Shown: piece after piece, positions 20,463 to 30,425 of the stretch
Position numbering within the stretch: the first letter of the stretch is position 1
Layout of the letters: each line of letters starts with the position of its first letter
Assembly: GCA_027627225.1 (NCBI GenBank)
Contig: CM051034.1
Location: 18,026,980 to 18,090,979 of the forward strand
Direction of reading: 5' to 3'
From: Congeria kusceri
Lineage: Eukaryota; Mollusca; Bivalvia; Myida; Dreissenidae
Length of the DNA stretch: 64,000 nucleotides
The notes under the pieces: model-generated
Database searches by the model: none
Told to the model about the DNA's origin: nothing
Seen by the model: the letters and a program-made list of their open reading frames with translations, nothing else
Made by a program: the position numbers and the translations under genes

Positions 20463-21365
20463 TTACATGGGTTTTGGGGCAATATGAGTCAGCCGTATGT
20501 AACGCCTGAATGCTTTAGATTTCCACCTACCCATTAGCATTATTTCATGTTCAGTTTTTCCAGAAAGAACAGCTTGTATGCAGGCCCCAATTCGCAAACT
20601 ATGAAAGGTGTACTGTTTGGGAGACAGGTTCGAAAATTGCAGAATTTTATTAAATATGGGCCTAAAAGATCCAAGAGTGATTGGAGAGTTGTTAGATAGA
20701 GTAAATAATGGTTCTGCATGACTGCCTCTGAACTTCAAATATTTGTGCAATGTACGAACCGGACAGGGGGCGTGTGAAGGTAAAATAATGATAGTCACTG
20801 GTTTTGGGGTTTTGTTGGTCTTATGCTTACGTAGCCGAATAAGGACTGATTTTTTCTTTGCCGCAACGTGGTTGAACTGAACCACGTCACAACCCATACC
20901 CAGTTTGGTTGGAAGGAGCTCCTCCATTCGAAAAAATCCATGAAATGCTATAACGATTATTGCCTGGCACATGAGTTGAATGTAAGGGTTGTGTGGGAAC
21001 ACTAAGGTAGTGGCGAAAATGGGGCGAGTGATGTCTTCCAGCAGTATTGGTTTCCGGCAGTCATGTTTACTGTTGGACTTGTGCGCTCCAAGTACTAAGC
21101 GGCGCACTAAGAATGCGTTACAAGGGTCTGGCAGGTTAACTAAAAGATGCCGGTACGAGATGGCGGACAGGTGACTGTTGATGGTTGAAGGTGCGTAGCC
21201 CTGCATGTGGAGATGGGCAACAAATGAGGCCACTGTTTCATGGCTGGCAGGTAGAAAACTGCCTAAATTGTTGCCGGAGATGAAAGTTGTAAACCTGGAC
21301 CAGAAACGACCATAAGCACGTTTGGTAGAGGCTGCAAGAGACATTTGAAGCAGGTGGTCTTTCAC
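20463..21365 (-). CDS. Tyrosine recombinase (YR) of the Ngaro-like element
   Basis: 300 codons, intact. It would cut and rejoin DNA through a 3'-phosphotyrosine to integrate the circular cDNA of the element. Residues 1-95 form the SAM-like core-binding domain (LAASTKRAYGRFWSRFTTF, then GYAPSTINSHLSAISY). The catalytic domain follows with Arg146 (GFFRMEELL), Lys180 (RLRKHKT), His255 and Arg258 (FHSLRIGA), Trp281 (MGRWKS) and nucleophile Tyr289 (FRRYIR), so the full R-K-H-R-W-Y set is present. The first codon shown is GTG in a 4-nt overlap (GTGA) with the end of the RNase H frame. The frame is open further upstream, so the natural product may be made by frameshift from, or reinitiation after, the polymerase. 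It is the only intact enzyme of the element. Confidence 0.9.
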   Translation of the reverse strand: MKDHLLQMSLAASTKRAYGRFWSRFTTFISGNNLGSFLPASHETVASFVAHLHMQGYAPSTINSHLSAISYRHLLVNLPDPCNAFLVRRLVLGAHKSNSKHDCRKPILLEDITRPIFATTLVFPHNPYIQLMCQAIIVIAFHGFFRMEELLPTKLGMGCDVVQFNHVAAKKKSVLIRLRKHKTNKTPKPVTIIILPSHAPCPVRTLHKYLKFRGSHAEPLFTLSNNSPITLGSFRPIFNKILQFSNLSPKQYTFHSLRIGACIQAVLSGKTEHEIMLMGRWKSKAFRRYIRLTHIAPKPM

Positions 21366-22960
21366 TTCAGCAATTTGGAAGGGCTCATAGCAAGAGGAAT
21401 GGGAAGAGGAATTCTGTCCAGGTATGGTGCCTTTGCGAGCGCGGCCTGAATCTGTAAGCGAGAAAGCAGATCACAAATATAGTTATTTTTTGAGGATATG
21501 TGTTTAGATCGGAAACCAAAATTATGTCGCAAGGCTTGAAGTACTATGGAGCGGATAAGTTTCATCATGTGCTTATCTTTCGAAGTCTGTTTATTGAGGC
21601 AACAGACAACAGCCATGTTATCTGATATGAAAAGGATGTTTTTATTTGACCATAAATGTCCAAACATGTTAACTTCCATGGCTATTTGGGTACAATTCAA
21701 GAATGTTTATGAGATGCTTTTTAGCATAAGGTGGAAAGACACCGTAGGTCCAAGACGAACCCTGTGCACAAGCAAATCCTCTTGACCCTGCTGCATCTGA
21801 AAATAGCTTTAGAGTAGTGGAGGAGACAAATCGGTCCCCGGTAAGCAATGTACAACCATTGTATTGTTCTAGAAATTGGTACCAAAGAGATAGGTCAGAG
21901 CGAGTTTCATTGCACAAGCGAATGTGGTGGTTTTGTTTGGAAATCCCTATGGTCAAATCATAAAGACGACGCAAAAAGCAACGACCAGGTTTGATGACTT
22001 TGCATGCGAAATTTAAATGCCCCAATAAAGATTGTAATTCCCTAAGGGTTGTTTTCTTGTGGCGTTTGAAAGAGTGCAGCAGGTGGCGGAGAGTCTCAAC
22101 CTTTGTCGGTCCAAGACTGGCTGATAATGTGGAAGTGTCCATTAAAATGCCATGTACTTCAGCTTTGGTTGTAGGATGTACCGTCTTAGATTCTTTGATG
22201 GGAAGACCTATGTCTTTAGCAAGATTTAGAAAAGTTTGCAAGCTATTGGCACAATGGGCAGATCTGCCTGGACCTACAAAAATAAAATCGTCAACTATGT
22301 GTGATACATACTTGACATTAAACTTGCTTTGAAGAATCCACTGCAAGCAAGAGGAAAAAGCCTCAAAAATTGCAATTGAGGAAGAAGCACCCATGGGCAA
22401 GACAGTGTCAAAATAATATCACCCATTAAAGAAAAAGCCTAATTTATGGTAATCAACAGGTGAAATGGGAATTATACGGAAAGCTTCCTGAATGTCTGCT
22501 TTAGCAATCAATGAGTGCCTTCAACATTGCAGAACGTTACAGGCGACAGGATCAAAAGTTTCCAAAGAGACCGTTGAATGTTGTTTTGGGATCTGAGAGT
22601 TTACAGATGGAAAATTTGGGATGGAAAATGAAAGGTTATGAATTAATCGGAAACAATTAGGTTCACGTTTTGGTACCACACCTAGGGGACTGCAGATGAA
22701 GTTATCAAGAGGTGGTTCAATGTTAGGTCCTTTAATTCGACCCCAAAGAACCTCCTTCTCCAGTTTGGTATGAACAAAGTCACTATGAGCGGACACCGAA
22801 GAATGTGTTTTTGAGATTCGAGGTGGCGGTGAGCCCTCACAACCAAGCGAAAACCCAAAGCTGAAACCGTTGGTAAGGAATAATGAAAGTGCGGGATCAT
22901 AACCGGATAGAAGAGGGGAAAGTTTGTAAAGAAGGATAGGTGTAGGAAGTAGAAAATCCA
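21362..22960 (-). pseudogene. Reverse transcriptase-RNase H of the Ngaro-like element (broken)
   Basis: The RT starts in the frame overlapping the end of gag (about 22960), with GRIKGPNIEPPLDNFICSPL, GVVPKREP and FRLIHNLSF. It is stopped by TGA at 22523-22521, continues as AKADIQEAFRIIPISP, and is stopped again by TGA at 22421-22419. It then runs as LPMGASSS and the catalytic HIVDDFIFVG (VDD variant), with ESKTVHPTTKAEVHGI and LLGHLNFA. RNase H begins at FSDAAG and INILELY. A 1-nt insertion in an A run near 21683-21689 then shifts the frame. It resumes at 21700 with FISDNMAVVCCLNKQTSK and YICDLLSRLQ, so the D-E-D-D residues are all recognisable. Repairing this reading would take three changes, so the protein cannot be made from this copy. 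The end overlaps the recombinase start by 4 nt. Confidence 0.87.
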
Positions 22961-23964
22961 TGATATTTTTGTTGCTGATGCTGGGGTGCAGACGAGTTGG
23001 CACTTGTTGTTTGTTTGTTCGGGAAACGGGCGGGGAAGAAGTTGCGTTTCGTTTTGGAAGCAGGCTGGGTGCAACGGAAAGCCCCGTGTGTGCCATCGCA
23101 ACCTCCACATTGGTGGAGTTTGTTGCACCGAGGCTTGTCGCAAAAGCCAACTTGTTGGTAATCCCAACAGTAACCTGTCCTGAAGTAGGGGGATTGGGAT
23201 TGCCTCCCTGAGGATGGTCGGAAACCGGAGGGGTTCGGAGCACTGGGGCCAACGGTTGTGAGTGTGGTACAGAAAAAAAAGGTCTCCGTATGGATGGTAC
23301 CCCAATGGATGGATGGGCAGGCAGCCCGAAGACGGCGGAATTTCTCGTCATATGTCAGCCAATTTCTGGTAATGTTTGAGAGATTTTGCACAATGTACAT
23401 ATATCGAAACAGATGTGGAACCTGAGTGGGGTACTTTGTTGTGTAAATATCTGCATATATTTGAAATACAGAATTCCATTGATGGATGTTGTGAGTTTGC
23501 CTTCTTGACGCCTTCTGTGTGGAAGTTATTGTAGAATTTTGAGTTTTCTGAATGGATGTTGTTTCTTGTGAGTGTTCCTTATATATAAGGGATGGAAAGT
23601 CTTCAAACTCGCCATTTGTGTTAGCGTCCAGAGGTGGATGTACTGTCGAGAAAACCCCAAGGTTTACGGGATTCTGATCTTCATACCGGTAGCTTGAGCA
23701 TTCAGTGTCATTGGAGATGGCCTCAGAAGATAGAGACATAATGTCATTACTGGCAGCATCAGATGAAACAGAAGACTGAGCCGTACCGTCTGTCTTTTCA
23801 GCACTGATTAGTGTCTGAATCTCCTCCAGGACATCCCTGTCCTGGGAGATGACCTGCGCAAGCAGGGCAGCCAGGCGACTTTGTTTAGATGGTGGCTCTT
23901 CAGTGGTGTTCCTGGTAGCTCTCCGCTTCCCACTGGTTGCTGTCCGTGGATCTGCCTTCGGCAT
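22897..23964 (-). CDS. Gag-like protein of the Ngaro-like element
   Basis: 355 codons, intact, starting MPKADPRTATSGKRR. The N-terminus (1-30) is basic, with a nuclear-localisation-like stretch, and residues 30-57 are a predicted amphipathic helix (LAALLAQVISQDRDVLEEIQ). A Ser-rich spacer follows. Residues 163-235 hold the conserved gag core (WNSVFQIYADIYTTKYP, LTYDEKFRRLRA, IHWGTIHTE). Two zinc fingers follow: C266-x8-C275-x4-C280-x3-H284 (CCCH) and C286-x2-C289-x3-H293-x4-C298 (CCHC-like, ending HGAFRC). The protein would package element RNA. The reading frame overlaps the start of the RT frame, so RT expression would need a frameshift or reinitiation. Core and finger assignments come from remembered DIRS-order gag patterns. 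Confidence 0.85.
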   Translation of the reverse strand: MPKADPRTATSGKRRATRNTTEEPPSKQSRLAALLAQVISQDRDVLEEIQTLISAEKTDGTAQSSVSSDAASNDIMSLSSEAISNDTECSSYRYEDQNPVNLGVFSTVHPPLDANTNGEFEDFPSLIYKEHSQETTSIQKTQNSTITSTQKASRRQTHNIHQWNSVFQIYADIYTTKYPTQVPHLFRYMYIVQNLSNITRNWLTYDEKFRRLRAACPSIHWGTIHTETFFFCTTLTTVGPSAPNPSGFRPSSGRQSQSPYFRTGYCWDYQQVGFCDKPRCNKLHQCGGCDGTHGAFRCTQPASKTKRNFFPARFPNKQTTSANSSAPQHQQQKYHGFSTSYTYPSLQTFPSSIRL

Positions 23965-24141
23965 CGTACTGAAACGACAAGCATAATTGTAACGAATGTT
24001 AAGAATTAATCATTAAAATCACCACTTGCAATCAAAGAACAGCTAATGCAAGTGAACCGCAATGGGTAGGAAAGCCATGCCTTAGATAATCCTAGGCAAG
24101 CAGCAGACACGTAATGAATATCATATGTATCATATAAAGTG

Positions 24142-24490
24142 GGGTACACAACCAATACCCACTTAGAATGTGATGGGTACACAACCAATACCCAGAGTGA
24201 AATAAAAACGCAATATACATCATGCGTAATGTATAATGAAGGGTACGCAACCAATACCCGACTAAAATGTGACGGGTACACAACCAATACCAGACTAAAA
24301 TGTGTTGGGTACACAACCAATACCCCCAAAAGTGTAATGGATACACAACCAAAACCCGAGTAGTAAGATGTAATTGGTACACAACCAATACCTGAATAAA
24401 ATGTAATGTGTACACAAACAATACCCAAATAAAATGTATTGGGTACATAACCAATACCCGAAAAGTGTAGTGGTTTCATAAACAAACCCG
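24142..24490 (-). repeat. Hairpin minisatellite in the leader before gag
   Basis: About ten degenerate units of 31-37 bp (one is ~65 bp) share the core GGGTACACAACCAATACCC. The first and last five bases of the core are inverted copies (GGGTA and TACCC), so each unit can form a short stem with a 9-nt loop. Spacers are variable AAAATGTG-like words. The array lies 180-530 nt upstream of the gag start, between gag and the SGNH gene. Single related motifs occur near 20365 and 20411. Confidence 0.85.
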
Positions 24491-24630
24491 AGTAATACTG
24501 TACACATGCAGTACATGGCAATAAAACCCATAATTCTCAAAATATACTGAAAGGATAATTTACTGATGATAGTTTATACACCCCTGCAGTATGGCAGGTA
24601 AAATAATAGCAATGTAACATGGAATTGACA

Positions 24631-24730
24631 TTACTTGCCCTTGCTGTTGAACCACAGGCACACACTGCAAAATGTGGCAGTTACTTGCCCTTGTTGTTGA
24701 ACCACAGGCACACACTGGAAAATCTGGCAG
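24631..24730. repeat. Two tandem 50-bp units
   Basis: Units 24631-24680 and 24681-24730 begin TTACTTGCCCTTG and end TGGCAG, differing at a few bases. They lie between the SGNH gene and the hairpin array inside the Ngaro-like element. Confidence 0.9.
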
Positions 24731-24890
24731 TATCAGATTTGCAAGTAGAGGGCAATTGTTTGGTTAAATTTACACTGGCAGTCTGCTCAAGAAAATGGAT
24801 CAAGCAAGTTTTGTAGGTTGTATAATCTGAAAATACATCAAGAATAATGTGATAATGGAGATTGAAGATGAAGTCTGTAAAAAAAACAAA

Positions 24891-25502
24891 CTATGGAAGC
24901 AATGTTCCACTGGGCTTCGGTAAGCGACGTTCTGCAAAAAGCAAAGCACTGCGTACAGGCATAAAATAGCGTGGCATGCCCCGTGTTGGGTGAACGTGCA
25001 CACCATCATCTGCCACGAACGACTCAGTAAAACGAATGTTAAAATTGTTCCTTGAATGCGTCCAGAAAAAAATATGGTTAGACAGCTGGCAGCGTGCTGA
25101 AATTAGAGCATTTGCCCTATGAACACGCATGTTAAAATTACCGGCATCCCGGCGCGGCAAAATTTCGGCAATAATCACCAGTTTGCAGCCAGATTTAAGA
25201 AGTGTGTTTGCAAGATCTAGCACTGCATGCACTATTTGTTCAACAGATAAAGAGTTGTCACATCAATCATTGCTTCCAGCCTCAATAAAGTTGATATCAA
25301 TATCAAGCTCAGAGACCAGGTAAATTGCCTGTGACAGGGATTTAGGTTTGTTTGTGGGAAGGAGAATGCCCCCACCTACACCATGCCAGTAAATTTGTAT
25401 CCGTTCAGTGGATAAATTAACATTTTGTTTGTGATTGGATGCACACCAGAAATGAAAACGTTTTATAAATGAGTGAGCCAACAACAAAATAGAAGCAGGC
25501 AT
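24891..25502 (-). pseudogene. SGNH/GDSL-type hydrolase of the Ngaro-like element (one in-frame stop)
   Basis: A single frame of about 203 codons is split by one TGA (25265-25263). Block I is ILLLAHSFIKRF, with Ser11 as nucleophile (AHS replaces the usual GDS). Block III is EAGSND, directly before the stop. Block V is DDGVHVHPTRGMPRY with the D-x-x-H pair. SGNH hydrolases are serine esterases/lipases, and a hydrolase of this fold is known in some Ngaro-type elements, where its role is unclear. Here it is the first gene of the element, about 440 bp inside A1 and about 930 bp upstream of gag. Apart from the TGA the frame is uninterrupted, so inactivation appears recent. Confidence 0.8.
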
Positions 25503-25943
25503 TTTTAATATATATTATTATGTTGATCCTTGTCAATGAAAGGTACAAGAGGTGCTTTCAATATAAATATTGATAACCCACGCTGTGAAAGTAGGTCATG
25601 TGTCCAAAATGAGGTACGCAAATCACAGATACATCCGAAAAACGGGCAACAACTTAGTCACAACATAGCATAAAGTCACAATAAACAGTATTATACGGTA
25701 TACTTTTACTCGTATGAACGTCTCTGACTTATATTGACCTTTTGAAAATTCCAAAAACATCTGCAAACGACGCTACGAAACTAGGTCAAATTCCCAAAAG
25801 GACACTGGGTCAACATATCAATCATGCGAACAAAATACTGTGCTGTGTTGAAATAAAACAATAAATAAAAATACAAAATAAAATCTTTAGCGATACGTTA
25901 ATACTCGGAACCTGAATGCACTAATAAATGAAATATTAGGGCA

Positions 25944-26139
25944 TTAAAGTTGAGCATGTGCGAAATGCTTTGTTCCGATCTTGTTGAAGAATGATTCAAC
26001 TTCCGGTAATTTGTGGTTACAAAGCAGTAATTTAATATTGGCAATTATAGGTTACACACCAGTTACGGTGTTAACAAATAGAAAGGAGCTCCAATATAAA
26101 TTAATTTATAATTCCTACGTCTTATAAATTATAGTTTTA
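25944..26139 (-). repeat. Split direct repeat A1 (5' end of the Ngaro-like element)
   Basis: The 196 bp match A2 (19003-19205) at about 95%. The outer edge at 26139 abuts the 37-bp flanking repeat exactly. Confidence 0.88.
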
Positions 26140-26176
26140 CACATGGCACTTTCCTGACTTGGTGACGTTTACACTG
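26140..26176 (+). repeat. 37-bp flanking direct repeat, right side
   Basis: Matches 18694-18730 with two G/A differences and starts at the first base outside A1. Target-site duplications are not expected for tyrosine-recombinase retrotransposons. Confidence 0.85.
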
Positions 26177-26899
26177 ACACATTTAAACAATTATGATAGA
26201 ACAATGAGTTTAGAACCGGGCTGCCATAAAAAATATTCGGTAAGGCATATATCTGCTATCCCAATATACCGATGATGTTTTCAAAGTGGCCAGAATAAAA
26301 CAGTACTGAATTTGAAGAATAATGGACCCAACGGGATAACGGCAGTCATTTTTCAGAATGGTAACATTCCGACGTCGAGGATACGTTCATTATATTTCTT
26401 TTAACTGAATTTACTTATACTACAGTTTACAGTTTAGGTCTACAGTTTATTACAACAACAAATATGCATTCCACATACTTAGGTATTACATAATTATAAC
26501 AAGAGATTTTTTTCTTTATTTATATTGAAATATATTGAATCATTATTTTTGTTTCATTCAAAATTAAAGGAAAACAATGAAAATATTTACTATTAATTGT
26601 CTACAGTAAACTTGACTTTATTTCGTTTTCGCATTTTCACTTATTGTTGTTTTGATATTATGTTGTTGTTTTGTATAAAAACCAATTTTAAGATACAGCA
26701 ATATCTTTACATACATTGAAGTCTAACATAGTAGTTTGTGTTCTTGAAAACTTTGGAGAAATTCGGGCTAAAAATACAAAAGTTATAGCTGTTTAAGTGA
26801 AGGTCTAGTTAAAAGTACCTATGGGTGTATGTACATTTGTTTGATATTGTATTACCTCGTTAATATATTTCACCAATGAAGCAACAAGAAAACGAGTTT
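26177..26899. other. No gene recognised between the two retrotransposons
   Basis: AT-rich, T- and A-run-containing sequence with no coding or structural feature that I can support. Confidence 0.5.
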
Positions 26900-26985
26900 A
26901 TTGAGGTCAGCAAAAAAAGCTTAAATTTAAAGAAAATTAAAACAAACACTTTTTCTTAAGTCAAGGAAAGCTAAAAACCTCAACA
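26900..26985 (-). repeat. Repeat B2 of the second element
   Basis: ATTGAGGTCAGCAAAAAAAG and AAGTCAAGGAAAGCTAAA match B1 at 27361-27490, which carries an extra ~50 bp. Confidence 0.6.
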
Positions 26986-27220
26986 TAAAGTATAATGATA
27001 TGAACAGACAGGAAAGCAATATAACAATATTTAATATATAAATCGTATGTAGCAATAGTAATATGAACATATGAAAGGACACTAAGTTGATGAAAAATAG
27101 ATATAACTAGCTCTTATATCATATAGCAAACAACATACAAACACAATAAATAGCACAAAACCTTCTAATATACATTTCTTTCTATCACACACCAACGCAT
27201 TTAATAAAAATTTAAAACAC

Positions 27221-27360
27221 GAATGTCCGCTCCGGATTAATACTTAATAACGACTGAAAAGGCGCTAAGAGAGACGGACTACTTGTATTGTAAATTCAAG
27301 TAAGCAAAAAAGAGAATCCTCCCTTAATAATTATATAATTTTGTTAATATTAGTTAAATT
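27221..27360 (-). repeat. Repeat A2 of the second element
   Basis: The ~140 bp from GAATGTCCGCTCCGGATTAA to TTAGTTAAATT match A1 at 30426-30565 at about 85%. Confidence 0.85.
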
Positions 27361-27490
27361 ATTGCGGTCAGAAAAAAAACACTAGTAAACACACTATTTT
27401 ATTTGGCCAAATCAATTGGCTGTACCTTACATGTAAAGAAAATAAAAACAAACTCCACTTTTAAGTCAAGGACAGCTAAATTACTCCTAA
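27361..27490 (-). repeat. Repeat B1 of the second element
   Basis: Starts ATTGCGGTCAGAAAAAAAAC immediately after A2 and shares AAAGAAAATAAAAACAAAC and TAAGTCAAGGACAGCTAAA with B2. Confidence 0.6.
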
Positions 27491-28190
27491 AAAACGGCAA
27501 AACAAAACGTTGGACTAACCCATTTACAACAAACAGATAACAAAGCAAGAGCAGCTGTTTGAGATTTATCAATTATGTTGGTCAAAAAGAATCGAAGGTA
27601 ACAAAAGTAACAGTCAGACTTCCAATTGCAAAACAGTTGAACTAGTTACCCTGGCACACCACATTTGAAATAGAACGACGCCCCTCCGCGGCGGAACGAT
27701 TGCATCTTGTATTGATGCGCGTTTGAGACAGAGATTATGGACATAGTACGCCGAACCGCTTGCTTAACCATGTTGGCGTCAAAAGGGACTACTTTTCGAG
27801 CATTTACAATGCAAAAAAAGGCTAGTGGGTGCCACCGGAACTAGCTTAGTTATGTACTAAAAAGCGTTCACAGGACAAAAAGGTCAAAATTCATTTCTAC
27901 ATAGCGGAATTACGACATCATTGTCTCCAAATTGATTGCTCTTGGCGTATTTGAGCAAAACAAGAAGTCCAAAACAGTCACATCAACACATGTGCTTTGA
28001 GCGATCAAAGTTCAAAATAGAATTAGGAACAATGCAAGATTTTCTACACATCATGTTAAATTCAACAACAAAACTAAAACCAAAAAGAAACGGAGATCTA
28101 AGCCATCATGAATTCGAATAAGAATCTCTGGAGTCATAAGAGGCGCTTACTTAGGCGAATGAAATAGTAATTCACCGAGCCCCCTGTAAG
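27491..28190 (-). other. 3' untranslated or deleted region of the second element
   Basis: About 700 bp without a recognisable frame. It lies where the catalytic part of the recombinase would be expected, so it marks a deletion or heavy decay. Confidence 0.4.
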
Positions 28191-28508
28191 TCAGTAGTAA
28201 TGAAATGTTGGAAATGTCAGGAACATTACTTCCTCGAAAGGTGTGGTTAATGCGAATACCGTTTCATTATTGTTGATACTTTGGAGTGATTTCATGCTAA
28301 GACTCAAAAACTGTGCATATAAACAAATGGTATGAATGTCGACAAGGCATTCTTGCAAAGAATAATATTTACAAAATAACAAAAAGGAGTGAATTTGTGT
28401 CTTTAAATTCCCTGAGCATAAGCCGATTTCTGTATAAGACCTGGTGACGCAGAACAGTAAGTCCTGTACAACGTTGAGGATCCACATCTGATAAAATAAA
28501 ATAAGCAA
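28191..28508 (-). pseudogene. Tyrosine recombinase N-terminal fragment (second element)
   Basis: The peptide KTQIHSFLLFCKYYSL, followed by TICLYAQFLSLSMKSLQSI, fits the N-terminal core-binding domain of tyrosine recombinases of this retroelement class (a helix with F-C-x-x-Y, then Y-x-x-F-L-S-x-x-x-K-x-x-S-I). No R-H-R-Y catalytic residues follow. It is in a different frame from the RT piece upstream. Confidence 0.5.
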
Positions 28509-28704
28509 GTATTTAAGTTAAATTAGAAATAAAGACATAAATTATCAAACTACACAAGATAAACAAAATGTACAACTACACATACAGTATGGGAAACATT
28601 ACAAAATTAATTTGAAGCTGCAACGCTAAAATTACTTTCACTAATCATAATCAAATCTCAAATTAGGATATCAAGCAAAATGCAACATGTACATATGCAT
28701 CAAA

Positions 28705-29430
28705 TCAAAGTTCTAAATAGAAGTTTTTTAGTATTCCGCTGTTAAGAGAGGTAATCTCTGGCCAGCTCAAATCGGCAATAACTCTTCGACTAGTTTCATC
28801 CTTAGTTACAGTGCTCACTGGCGAAAAGGCTAGATCACAACAAAGTGGATTCCTGTCAAGTGGACCAATCATAGCTGTGTGATCTAATTCAGTTTTTATA
28901 AACTTATCAACGTCTATTTGGAAATTGATGGCACCTTTATGATTGATACAGTCAGAAACATGTAGAGTATCTGTGCAATATCCAATGGAAAAATCATACG
29001 CAAGAAAATCACATATCTCATAATCTGCACAATCAACAATCACCGACCTTAAATAAACAATATTTCAGTTGGTGTGCAACGGTACTCTCACACCTTTTAC
29101 ATTTGGAAGACCAGACTTATATGCAGCATCATGAAGAATAATATTGTCTGCATTTTCTCGAGCGTCCGAACTAAACGTTACATCACGACCTTCAGCTTCA
29201 CATGTAACGTTAACACTGGAGCCTATGGACGAGGATTTCCTAGGGACGAATGACGATGACGTATGTGAATACGTAACGATAGACGAATTGTGACGTGACG
29301 AATCAACGAATGATAATGAAGTAAGTGAAGACGGAACGAATGACGATGACGTTGATGACTTATGTGAAAACCGAACGATAGACGAGCTGTGAAGAGATGC
29401 ATCAACACCAGTAAATTGCGGAGGTATCAT
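28705..29430 (-). pseudogene. RT N-terminal region with a Ser-rich linker (second element)
   Basis: One frame from 29430 to 28705 is broken only by a TGA at 29067-29065. The first part is Ser/His-rich with two degenerate copies of an SSIV...YSH...SSFVP motif, encoded by GACGAATGACGATGACG-type repeats. The second part matches the start of DIRS-order RT: CDFLAYDFSIGYCTDTLHV, FQIDVDKFIKTELDHTAMIG, PLDRNPLCCDLAFSPVSTV, RRVIADLSWPEITSLNSGI. It stops at FYLEL, before the catalytic palm, and the following sequence is unrelated or deleted. Confidence 0.7.
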
Positions 29431-29737
29431 GTGGACAGACGAAACTTCGAATGATAGTCAATCCTTCTTGTTATGGCATGAGGAAGAACTCTCAGGATGG
29501 TCACGTTACTGAGGGTCCTTCAAAAAGCAGGTAGTGAAACGTGCTTTACAATACGTATTTCCGAGCCAATACGCGCCGAGTGTGGAGACGTCATGAATCA
29601 AATATCCTTTTGAAACTTGCGGCAAACTAAACTACTTTTTTACGACGTTCTATTCGACGTCGACGTGCGGGCTATCGAGCTAGCACTAGTTCAATCCAAC
29701 ACAAGATTCACGCTGCCTATATCTGCGAAACTATCAT

Positions 29738-30424
29738 TCAGGTTGTATTTCCACGCTCAATGTCAATGAGAATCTCCTGATGAACGTTTAGTACACATTT
29801 CCGCTGGTATACATGAGCGAAACAAATGAGTGATCGTAAATGTGTTACTGGACGCTCGATTTCCTCGAGCGATAAGCTCGTGTTTGAGTTAAGCAGATGT
29901 AGGATTATAGCACAATATCCGGCCATAAACTGGGTCATTTGCAGGTTATTATATTCAATGTCCGATTGTTTTCAAAGCTGGCTGGGAACGAAAGTAAGGG
30001 ACCACAGTTGAGATCTCTTGACTTGAATGTCAGTGCATTTGGAAACAGAGCCGCGCCGATCCAAAATCGAAGCTGGGCCTCTAGGACCGAAGTGTGAAAG
30101 GGATGGCGACAAAGGATCATCTGCCATGTCAAAGTCCGCAAGCTGCTGCTTTGACTCGGCCATCTCCTTACGTAGTCGGCGGGTTTCGGCCGACTCACGA
30201 CATATCTCAAATAACTGTGTAAGTCGAGCGCGCACATTTAAAAGTTCATCACGTTCAATCGAAATAGGTGTTTTATTTGGCGTCAACAAATCAAGCTGTG
30301 CCTTTAAAATCGCTTCGTTTTTTCCAAATTTAAAATGTCCTCCTTTACCGAAGTAGGCTTCCTTGCTACTTTTTCTTTTTAACGCGCCCCAGTATCCCTT
30401 ATTTTTCAACGAACAAAGAAACAA
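29738..30424 (-). pseudogene. Gag-like protein of the second element (broken)
   Basis: A frame of about 228 codons interrupted by one TGA (29974-29972). The N-terminal ~100 residues include basic stretches (LKRKSSKEAYFGKGGHFKFG) and a predicted coiled coil (RARLTQLFEICRESAETRRL, RKEMAESKQQL). After the stop, the same frame continues with MTQFMAGYCAIILHL and a helical tail. It begins just inside A1. Gag is inferred from position and composition. No zinc finger is seen. Confidence 0.45.
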
Positions 30425-30425
30425 C

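Larger units (their letters stand above)
18731..26139 (-). mobile_element. Ngaro-like tyrosine-recombinase retrotransposon, 7.4 kb
   Basis: On the minus strand the order is A1 (26139-25944), SGNH hydrolase, a leader with hairpin repeats, gag, RT, RNase H, tyrosine recombinase, B1 (19397-19291), A2 (19205-19003), B2 (18833-18731). The A1 - ORFs - B1 - A2 - B2 split-direct-repeat layout, the tyrosine recombinase in place of an integrase, the lack of a methyltransferase domain and the SGNH hydrolase together point to the Ngaro group of DIRS-order elements. This copy is dead: three in-frame TGA codons and one frameshift interrupt the hydrolase and polymerase. The recombinase is intact. Only its 3' end (62682-64000) is seen in the right copy of the duplication because the window stops. 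Confidence 0.88.

Noticed and set aside
22960..23211. Plus-strand frames across the gag/RT overlap
   Set aside because: Antisense shadows of the retrotransposon genes, with no recognisable protein.
24142..24490. CRISPR-like appearance of the ~33-bp repeats
   Set aside because: Units are degenerate, spacers are not unique sequences of constant length, the context is a retrotransposon leader, and the DNA is animal.
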